From: Apostichopus californicus
Taxonomy: Eukaryota; Echinodermata; Holothuroidea; Aspidochirotida; Stichopodidae
Assembly (NCBI GenBank): GCA_020650975.1
Contig: JAIPMN010018724.1
Span: forward strand, 1-21,802
Length of the DNA stretch: 21,802 nt
Reading direction: 5' to 3'
In this document: positions 1-9,900 of the stretch, in pieces
Layout: each line of letters opens with the position of its first letter
Position numbering within the stretch: the first letter of the stretch is position 1
Made by a program: the position numbers and the translations under genes
The notes under the pieces: model-generated
The model's input: the letters and a program-made list of their open reading frames with translations, nothing else
Told to the model about the DNA's origin: nothing
Database searches by the model: none

Positions 1-311
1 TATTGACACTTTTAAAAAGCATTTAAAAACTTATCTTTTTAGGCTTGAGTATGGGCATTAATCTTATTCGTTGTTTTATTCACATTACTGTGCCCATTTT
101 TATGTATATTTATCTTTTTATGTTCTTTATTGTGGTTTATAACCCTGTCTTATATCATTTTTTTTTACTTTTACTGCTGTTGTTATTACTTTTAGGTTTT
201 CTTAAGTTTGGTAATTTTATATTCCATGAATTGGTTCTTATACAGTGCTCTTGAGCATGTTTTATTTCATGATAACAGCACTTTAATATTTGGTATTTAT
301 TATTTATATAT
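1..311 (+). mobile_element. 3' end of a non-LTR retrotransposon (CR1/L2-like), decayed
   Basis: The frame from base 2 to the TAA at 59-61 encodes a peptide containing FKKHLKTYLFR, which is the usual extreme C-terminus of reverse-transcriptase polyproteins of CR1/jockey-like LINEs in marine animals. About 250 bases of AT-rich 3' UTR follow, ending in GCACTTTAATATTTGG, a TTATTATT stretch and TATATATA at about 278-311. The body of the element lies upstream of the window, so whether it is 5' truncated cannot be seen. The clade assignment rests on the short tail peptide and the microsatellite-type 3' end and is tentative. It probably sits in an upstream intron of the TSNAXIP1 gene. Confidence 0.55.
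2..61 (+). pseudogene. C-terminal tail of LINE reverse transcriptase polyprotein (partial)
   Basis: Nineteen codons and a TAA stop, open at the left edge of the window. The core FKKHLKTYLFR followed by a few residues and a stop is what I know as the tail of LINE ORF2 proteins. With so little sequence the copy cannot be judged intact or dead. It is listed separately because it is the only coding evidence for the element. Confidence 0.5.
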
Positions 312-877
312 ATAGTTGGGCAGTTAGTGTAGCTTCTGGTGGCCCTTACCCCTAACTGTTACTTTCCAAAACAAGTAGAAACATTTGGACAAATCCTACA
401 ACAATATCATAGCAGAACATGGTTTGTAAGCCTAGTCTTATTTGCACATATAATTTGCACAATCAGTTCAGAAGAAATAAATACCAGCCTCCATACAGAC
501 CAATTCACTAGTTTATGTGGACTTTGAAAAGTGAATGGATCCCATTGTATAAGTTAAGTAATCAAATCTAACCATCTGTTTTAGGAATTTCTTTCTTTGG
601 CTAATACAGCCAGGGAAAGTTCTTTAAATGATTGCCACCTCAATCCTAACTGCTTGTTTTCAAGTATTAAAATTCTCAAGTGTCAGACTTTTTCGTTTGG
701 TATTGTCAACAATGCTTTTGATATGCTCAGTAAAAGTAATTCAGTTATGGACTTATTATTCTGTTCCAAGATGATGCAATAACCAACACAACTGTAACTG
801 TCCACTAGCAATGTTGAAAAGCAGTGAGACAACATTAGTAGACATACTGTATTATGTGGTATCTGAATTGCTTGCAG
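312..877. other. Upstream intron sequence of TSNAXIP1, no exon seen
   Basis: Nothing here continues the TSNAXIP1 frame. The acceptor at 876-877 (CTTGCAG) is the only splice signal I can tie to coding sequence. The short open frames at 339-527 and 597-782 are low in complexity and have no recognisable family. The exon preceding 878 must end two bases into a codon and was not found, so it should lie to the left of the window. Confidence 0.5.
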
Positions 878-967
878 AATATTACAAGACACAGCGGCAA
901 AACTTCAAGAGGAAAGGGACAAATATCTGGAGGAATGGGAATCCTTGAAGGGACGAGCCACACCAAG
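878..967 (+). CDS. TSNAXIP1: TSNAXIP1 exon a: end of coiled coil
   Basis: Acceptor CTTGCAG, donor GTGAGT at 968. The exon begins with the last base of a split codon and ends with two bases of the next (phase 2 at both ends). Residues 1-29 of the visible product include KLQEERDKYLEEWESLKGRA. They are rich in Glu and Lys with leucines spaced for a coiled coil, as expected at the end of the family's long N-terminal coil. Confidence 0.8.
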
Positions 968-3900
968 GTGAGTCATCACTTGTCACTAATGTAATGGAGG
1001 GCGTTGTGGTCAAGTGGTTAAGGCAGTGGACTTGTGATCTAAGGATTTCAGGTTCGAGCCCTGGCCAGATCATTGTGTTGTGTCCTTGGGCAAGGCATTT
1101 TATCTCCATTGCCTCTCTTCACCCAGGTGTATAAATGGGGACTTGCGAGGTGACTTGTAAATATAGTTGCGTGCACCGGTTTGTGGCTGCACCCTATGGG
1201 AACTTCCCCAGGGGACACGTGGCTGTGGTGCACTGTGGTGCACTGTGGTGCCCCAGGAGAGATTGTTTGAATTGTGCACACTTTGGTGTGTAGGTGTGAC
1301 AAGTTACCAATGACCAGGGTTAAGTACAGTGCGGCGAGACTTTATTGTAAGTTGCACTATATAAGAACTGTTAATTATTATTATTATGCTAGATATCTGC
1401 TATGCTTGATTATGCACAAACCTACATGTGTAGTTTTGAACTATCATAGTCCAATTTGAAAATCATATTTTAACAGACATTTTGCTACACTGATCTGTCA
1501 TGAAACTTGGGTTTGCAGAATTCCAAAATGGCCGAATAAGTCAAGGATCATCTTTAAGCTGACATGAGATAGCAGCATCTGTCTCTGAAAAAAAAAAACA
1601 GACAGTGACAAAAAGCATGGTATCACTATGACTAACTAGTAGGATGTATCTATATATATACAGAATGTATATACAGAGTGTTACATTACATTGGATACTT
1701 AGGTAATTCCATGTACCTGTCACATTTGAAGTATTTATCATGGATTCTCTGTTAATGCATTGTTATGATATTACTGGATATGCTGCTTTCGTCCTTAGCT
1801 TTTAGCTACAGAAAACTAGTCTTAATTTAAAAGTCGTGAATTACCAAAGTAATCAGACACAAAACGTTTTCTGTGTTTCTTTATTCACTCTGTACGAATA
1901 TACAGACCCGACTGGGATAGGTGTGCCAAGGTACTAGAAGGAGGGGAAGAAAGGTGGAACATGATATCGCAGGGTAAAAGTTGCGATCAATTGGTGGAAT
2001 TATTGCTGAAGGAAATTACAGGTGACGGAGAAGGGTATGAGTACCTAGAACCTAAGGTAAGCTGGAGTTAGATCAGATAATGTGTCAGGAGACACAGCAT
2101 TGCTGTTGCTGAGGTCATTAGTTGGTGGAGCCATGGGCATCGATTTATTGTTATAATTGAAGAAGCATACATAGGAGTACATGAACACTCATCACAAAGA
2201 TGCATTTAGCGTTCGTGAGAGAGGTAACCACATCTCATACATGGAATCAAGAGATATGTACTTAACGCTGGTGCCTTTTAATCATAAGGTCCCCAGTTCG
2301 AGTGACTCCAAGATTAATGTATGTCGTCCAGTTACAGAGTTGTTGACAATTGACAATTCATAATCATGGATGTTAAATATGAATGTAAGAGACTGACCTC
2401 GGCCAGCTTGCGGCTTAGATAAGCCAATGACGGCTTCTTTGCGAGTTCCTGCTTGCAGGAGGATCTAAATACATACATACTTCAAAATGCTTTCAAAGTT
2501 GTTAAAAGTGTCAAAGGAAGGCCCACAGTCAACAAGTGATCCACTTCTCTTAAGAGGGGTGAGAGCAGTTTTCTGATTTGTGAATCGACAATGAGCGCTC
2601 TTGTAGATGTTTCAAACTAAAACAAAACAGTGAAAGTTTGTGCACAAGGAATGATAATGGCAAAATATCTGAGGATTGTGCATTCTATATAATGATTATG
2701 TAATGGTTATTTGTGATGCTCAGCTTCTTTGATCTTCTTCCCTCTAGGGTCCTGGTGAGGATGTTCCAGTTTATCTGAGATACGAGGGGAAGATCCGTAA
2801 GAGAAAGATGGACAGAAGGGATGCGGGTATTATTTTCAAGGAGATGTGGACAGAGAAAGCTAAGAAAGATGCCGATGTAAGAACCAAGGAATTCATACCA
2901 CATTGAAAAACACTTTGCTTGGCTAATCCTGTAAACTTTGTTTGGAAAGTTTGGTCAATTTGGTTTAAATGATTACTGTTATTGAACTTCAGGCTATGTG
3001 CTTTCTCAAGAGAGAGAGTTACAACTTTCTGCATACATTTGTTTTCTGATGGGTAAGGAATGACAATCAGCATTATATTGATACATTTTGTGAACATCAG
3101 GTTGCTAATGTACATGTGTCTAAGTTTTCCGAAAAATAATGACATACAAACACTTCAATGCCTGGAACATGATTCACTAATTTCATGTTTGATTTAACTC
3201 CTCACTGACCACAACTTCACAGCAAATACATGGTCAGTGCAGCATATCTCTGTACTGGCATTAATTGTTGTTGTTTTTATTTTTCCAGAAAACTGATGGT
3301 AGCCTAGAGAACGTTGCATCATTCTTTGCTCAGTTCATGCAACAAAAGTATGGTGAACACAGAGCAGCCTTTGAGTGGACCTACAACCTGGTCGACATCT
3401 GTGAACATAATGAAGAGGATGACCATTTAAAGATGTTCTACTCGATTCTTACAGATGAGGTTAGTGAACTTACGGGGAGACGTTTGAGGATGGCCGTAGT
3501 ATAATGAAGTGGCTGATATATGATACTACAAGATGAAAAGAAAATGGAAATGTTGCTGCAATAATTGGTTTTCAAAATATGCATAATTATTCTCGTCATA
3601 TAAGGTAATATTTATGATGATGATGTCAGCTTCTCGGATGAGACTAATTCGTTAATGATAGATGGTAGGCAGCAAATGTGAAATTTAACTACACCTACTT
3701 TTTTAAGATCAGTTTTGACTTTCTGTGTGAACTGTCTTTGGGACTTAAAAAATATTTTTTTGGTGTGTTTTTCTGTTGATTTGTGTGATAAATCTAAGGT
3801 TCTAATTGACAGAAAATTGCTGAACTTTGTTGAAAATTTGCTGAAAATTTTGCTGAATTTTGCTTACAATTGCTGAATAATCTTTTAATTGAAATGGCCT

Positions 3901-6900
3901 TTGTGTGCTTGGCCAGTAACTGGAAAAAAATTAGAAAAGAAATAATAAAAGTGGTATTTAATTTTTATTATTATGATTATAAGAAGACTAATAAAAGTTG
4001 CTTTTGATTGTCACATCCAATTGAATATTATACCTATGTCAGCAGGGTAACTTCTCATGTCATGCCAAAACTTCTGAGTGCAAAACTTTTGTGAATCTAT
4101 TGCATCATCAACGTCATAGCAGATGTTTAATTCCACTGTTATTTCTTAAAAGGTGATTAACATGACCATTTTAAAGTCTCAACGCTTCTTATGTCACCTG
4201 AAATTGGATTGTCTCGATGACATCAGATATTTACCTTTGACATAGAAAGAAGTTTGAACTTATTATGATTTTCATATTTCTTGACTAGTTGGATGAGAGA
4301 GTTTATCATAGTTTCATGGAGAGACTCTCTAATCTCTTTGAGACTCTAGAGAAGAAAGATGAAGAAACAGGAGGCGAGGTTAGTTAATTAACCATTCATT
4401 TATTGTTCTTTCATTGCTCATTTACCATTCATATGTCGTTCCTGTTTTGTTCAGTTTCCTTGCAGGTTGTAAACTCTAACAAAAGTAAAGTCATGCTCTA
4501 CTGTAGCTTGTTGTCCAAACTGTTTACACTAATAAACTCTATTTTATAAGGCCTGACAAATAGAAATTGCCCCCACAGTAGATGCTTTATATGTTAGAGT
4601 TGTTGTATTTAGGCATAATTTATTTATTTAGCAACATATAGAAGAAGGGAAAAGTTTCACTATCAATAGCTGAATCTCATGGATGGGATTATGTGACTGT
4701 ACTTTTAAATTTTTCTATTTTATCCATGGAATATTGTATCTTTCAAAGCACTTTTTGGCTGATTTGATGTTTGTTTTTCATTCATCTCTTTCAATCTCTA
4801 TGTAGGGCTGGTTGTCTTGAAAGAATTGTTTTATCTTATGTCTTCTATTTTCATTTTGGTCCTGTTTTAGGGGAAACTTACCACAGAGGTCTTTGAAGAT
4901 ATTATTAAGGAGTACTTTCCCATTAAAGATGATGATAGCGTTGCAGCTCTGATGGAAGCTGTAACCGATGAACTGACGTTACAGGAAACCGAAAAGATTG
5001 ATTACCGAGAACTCTTTACTGAGGTAAGAAGACCAAAGATTAAAGCAGATGCTTGTGTTTGCAGTGTTCTGTCTCCTACCCATGCAAATGCAATCAACTA
5101 TTGAATATTGACTGGGAAATAATAACAAAAATTGACAAGAGCAAAACATATTTGCTAGAGCAGGAAAATGAGCATTGCAAGTGCTGTGCTTCAGATGAAT
5201 TGGTAGATGTAACCAGTGTAACCTTCAAGGTTTATAAACAATCTAGAAAAAAAACACTGTTGACTGGGAAAAGGTGAATCACATCTTTTTGAAATACTTC
5301 ACACCATTAAAATGGATCATTCCATTATTATTATATGTGATTTGGTGGAAAGTACAACATTTGAGTCAAGAGGATGTCATGGCTGAATCCATAAGTAGGT
5401 TTAGAAGGAGTGCCTTGTATGCATCTTAGACGTTAATATTACTTTCATATTTGCTCAGATTAGTTTTACTTCATCACCCACAGCACTATCCAAGTTGACA
5501 TATCTCTTTCACATCATCCAAGTAAGGAAAGAACTTTAAAATCCGTCAGTATGTCCTTGATAGCCATATTCCCCCAGCATTCACATGATATCGTTGAAAT
5601 GAATGCAATTGAGGCATCTGTGCAAATACCTTTGGAATCATACCACCATCATCACATCATGATATATTGTTGGTTGCTTATTAGTTGGCTTGTAGCATGT
5701 AAGGTATCCTGAACTAACATGAACATATCAGTGTTAGTTCAAGGTTTAGGAAACAAACTGATTTTGATATCTTGTAGACATGTTGTTGTAAGAGACACTG
5801 CTATCAGTAGAAGTTGTAATTCTATGCCGATTGAGAAAAGAACTCTTTGGAGGTCTGAGGCTCATCACTAAAAATGTCTGGACTACCTAGTTTATCACAG
5901 AGACCTTCACGTCAGGTCTCCAGATACAAACACATTTCAGTAGGAAATTGTTATACTATTTATGCCTCAAAATAACATGTTTACAATGCATTACAAATTT
6001 GTCAAGGACAAATTTTGTCGATTTGCCATCTGAGGGTACTTTGTTGCTCATATGAAAGCTAAAAGGACATGCTTTAGTTGAATTATTAGAGTTTACGTAA
6101 ACAATTAATTAACATTAATATATAGGTCTGCACTTAGGACAAGAGGTCATCATCAGTTTTAGCCTTTAAAGGAGCATTCCTGAGATGTATATCATATACT
6201 ACACAGCTGAATATCTTGAACTTGGAACAGCTATAGGAACATGACCAGCAACCAAATTTTCTTTCTTTGTGGACTATGACATTGTTGGCAGCTTTTATTT
6301 AACTGTAAGATCTTGAGAAAATGATCCCTCTTGAATTTATAAGGGGACCAACAAGAATTAACTATACAAGTATCATGCTGGACTATCTTGATTGTACTCT
6401 CTTCAATTTGTAAATAGTTTGCAAAATGTCTGCCTACAGAATATATTCTTCTTTTAATATTTTCATCAATGATTATTTCCCTGGATTCTTGAAACTGACT
6501 CAAATCCACCGATCACTAAATTCTCCTACCTCTCGTCTTCCCCTGTTGCTTTCTTCTCTCCATCCCTTGTCTACTAATCCCCATACACGTATCCCATTGT
6601 GTTCACCGTGCTCGTTAATCTGTCTGTATTCTGTGCGTGTTTTTTCCCCTTCTGTTGCTGTTACTTGTCATTTAGCCTCTGAAGAAGATCCTGCTAGGAT
6701 CGAAACGTCAGGCCAACTTACTTTTACACGATCACTAAATTCATGAACCTAGTCTTTCTAATGACATATTAAATCTAACATTCTGACTGTATGCCTGTGA
6801 TAAATGAACATATTGACGAGATAAATGCTTTGCTCTGATGTAGGAGGAAGACGGCAGTACTGGTCCCTTCATCAACAAATTACGATCTCAGGATGAAGAG

Positions 6901-9900
6901 GAGAGGACGTACTATGTCGAAGAAATCAGAAAGGAACTTGGAGAAAAGGGGTGAGTTTGCCCAGGAGATATTTAAAATTGATTCTTTTTTATCAGTTGTT
7001 TAAGACTTCATATTAAGGTGCAACATTAGCCATGGACTGTCCACTTTCAATAATTTGTTCATTGCCTATGTGTTTCTTAACTTGTGACTGGGATCGTACT
7101 ATCCTGTCTTATCTTGTAGTGAGTTCTAATTGCGATCCAAGATGTCTGAAAGTGAAATAGAAACTTTGGAGACAGGGATGTGGTTCAAAGAGTTGCTATG
7201 GTAACAAATTTTTGACAGTACAAAGATTCGAATGCATAGAAAAAAAACAAAACAAAGAGATGGAAGCTGATGTAAATATATTGAAGAGGAATCTTATGAT
7301 TGACACTTGAGGTATCAGCAGCTGAAAATGTACAAAATAAGGAAACATTAAATAGAATCTTGAAAGCTGAATCTTGAAAACACTATGTAAATTAAATAAT
7401 GAATATTCAAAAGTAGTGTTTAAAATAGTGGAAACAACCACAGTTTACATTCGTAGAAATAGAAGTAGAATTAAAAAAAAACCCTCAGATAGCTTCTTTT
7501 CTTTAATGAACAGTAATAAGAGGTAAAAATAATATCTAGATGGTGACATGAGTGTTATGGAACTTTTGTGTACCCTAGTTCTCAAAGTTTCTATTGTTCT
7601 GTTGGTCTGTAGCAACAACCATCACTGGATATTGTTTTCCATGCTATGTTAGTTTAGCAGAGGTGTAGTCTGACAACAATCATTTATTGAGTAGTATAAA
7701 TATTAAATGGCATCGTATAAACACATTCCTTTGACCATTGTAATATAGCCCTTAAGACAGGAATAATAAAGCAATTCGTGGGCTTCATGGAGACATATAT
7801 AACGATCTAGTGAAATGAAAATAAAAAGAACAATATGAAAGTTAGCCAGTTCAAAGGTGTTTCTTTGTTTATGTTTTCCTTTTCCCTATTATTATCAAAT
7901 AATGATAACATTGCAAGAGATGGTAATCTCCTGTATGATATTATGTTTGTTTACATTTATTTGAAATAAAACAATTAAAACTATGATTATTATGATTAAT
8001 TATAATTAATTAATTGATTATAATCACAATCATGATGAGATTACCTCATAATTGTCTGTATTACTATCAAGGGTTATCAGTGACTCGTGATTCTTCCTCT
8101 AGCTAAATATAAAGTCTTTCAAATGAATAGATTCAAATGATAGATCCTTGGACAAGTTCTGCTAAAGTAATTAGCAAGTTGTACCAATGTCAAGATGCTA
8201 CAACAAAATAATTCAATGAGGGTTTGCTTGGGATGTTACAAGAGGATAAGATTTGCCTCCAAATTTTATTTCTGGAATCAGTTTTACAATTAGCTAAACA
8301 GCTGATTGCATTTTAGTACTAATATATCCTATAAACATACTCTACTTGCTGTAACATTTCAAGTATACACTAGTACACTTTCCTACGTCGGGTTCATATA
8401 AGTATTTCTTTTAGCCAATAACTTTGCACTTTGCTCTTCCAGGGAAATAATCATAACATAGGCCCTGATTCTCTTACATAGAAAAGGGCTAGGCCCAAAA
8501 TGTCTGTTAAGACATTGTTAGGTCTGGCCTAACTGTTAGTGTGTCTCGTACATAGAGTAGGCTAGGTCCAAAATGTCTGTTAAGACATTGTTAGGTCTGG
8601 GCTAACTGTTAGTGTCTGTTTTGAAAAGTTGCCAAACTTTTCTTGGTTTTTAAGCATTTCTAGTGACATATTTGGTGTGTTTGCACAGAGTGTTACATCT
8701 CATTGCCAACTCAACTAGCTGATTTAAGATATTAAAGTTGATTGTATTGCTGACAAAAATTTGATACAATGTGAGAAACTGACAAAGGCAAATTGCAGGT
8801 TCAAGGAATATGCACAACTGAAAATCTCATCTATAAACCTGATTTATCAAACCAGAGAATAACTTCATAACTACTTAAAAATTAATTTTGCATCATTTCT
8901 TCTGATCTGTGGGAGGTGTTTACAAATGATAACAGCTTGTTTGTTAGTTTTAGTTTACTAGGATTTTTTCACACCTATTTCTGTTAGGTGGCTTTCTTGG
9001 GCTTTGAGGTAATGTATCTGTAGTATAGATATGAGTACATTAGCACCAATCAGCTGTTTCATGACTTCAGGTGTGCGTGTGGTTTGCATAGTCGTAGCGT
9101 TCAGGTCATGTCAAGGGTCAGAAACACACGCAGGTATGATAATAATTGATGCTGCTGGGATTTGCTCTTAAGTCTGTTGCTGCTTAGAGAGTTTGCTGAA
9201 TCTCATTGCTGGCTTTGCATCTAAAGGATTCAAAGATGCAAATGATTTTTAAATTGTTTTAAATTTACGAGAGATTAAGTAATCCACCTGACACTATTAA
9301 TATAAAGAAAGTGGTGCTTTATCACTCCCATACCAGGAAATTGCTTATCTGTGGTATAAGTTCCAAAATCAAAAACGAAACTGTAAATTTACAATAGTAC
9401 AGATGATAAATATCAAATGTAAAATCATCCCAATTATGAATTCTGAATGTATGGAGAAGTTGAAGTTCCATCATCCTGACTTATAGATGATTTAACCTTG
9501 CAGCACATGCTCAGTTTAAATCATGAAACAGCTTCTTAGATTAGTTCTCAATAGATATGCTTCACTACACTGGTTATGGACTCTGTAGTAATAGTTCAAC
9601 ATGTGTAACATTGCTTTAGATACAAGGTAATTACAATGTAATACATATTCATATCTTATATTGCCATCCATATTCATATGTGCCTTGGGGAGTGGACTGT
9701 AATTAGCCAGTTGTAACAGGTTTGTATTAATGCTAGTATCAGTCTGTTCATATCATGCTGCAAACCACTGACAGTATGAACAGTTCCTTTATCTCTCATA
9801 GAATCAGGTTAATAATTCTGCTCTTCCTGTCAGTACATGTGCTTTGAAGCATGACATAAAATGCTTAAGAAAATATCTCCCAGTTTCGTTTGGCTTCAAT

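Larger units (their letters stand above)
968..1905 (+). other. TSNAXIP1 intron a (938 nt) with SINE
   Basis: It holds a tRNA-derived SINE at 1001-1387, annotated separately. The remaining 1388-1905 shows only an A-run at about 1589-1599 and a short TATATATATA at about 1651-1660, with no exon or RNA gene that I can support. Confidence 0.75.
5024..6843 (+). other. TSNAXIP1 intron f (1820 nt) with hammerhead-bearing insertion
   Basis: 5024-6509 shows no recognisable element. The open frame at 5053-5277 is intronic read-through with no family match. The insertion at 6510-6742 is described separately. The acceptor GATGTAG at 6837-6843 has a weak pyrimidine tract, but the reading frame picks up exactly there. 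Confidence 0.65.

Noticed and set aside
45-254. 69-residue hydrophobic open frame
   Set aside because: It is in a different frame from the LINE tail peptide and lies in T-rich LINE 3' UTR. The apparent membrane segment comes from runs of T.
1007-1075. Possible functional tRNA gene
   Set aside because: A and B boxes are present, but the acceptor stem does not pair, and the sequence continues into a SINE body and ATT tail.
2771-3145. 124-residue minus-strand open frame
   Set aside because: It overlaps TSNAXIP1 exon c antisense and runs into intron c. It has no recognisable domain.
5053-5277. Cysteine-rich open frame after TSNAXIP1 exon f as an additional exon
   Set aside because: The frame of exon f joins cleanly to 6844, matching the known protein. 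This stretch has no acceptor in the right phase and no family match.
6426-6746. 106-residue plus-strand open frame with EEDPARIETSG
   Set aside because: It starts in host sequence, crosses the 14-bp duplication and ends in the other copy. The motif-like part is explained by the hammerhead core, not by a protein gene.
9214-9242. 9-bp perfect hairpin TTTGCATCT/AGATGCAAA as a microRNA precursor
   Set aside because: The stem is far too short for a precursor and the flanks do not extend the pairing.
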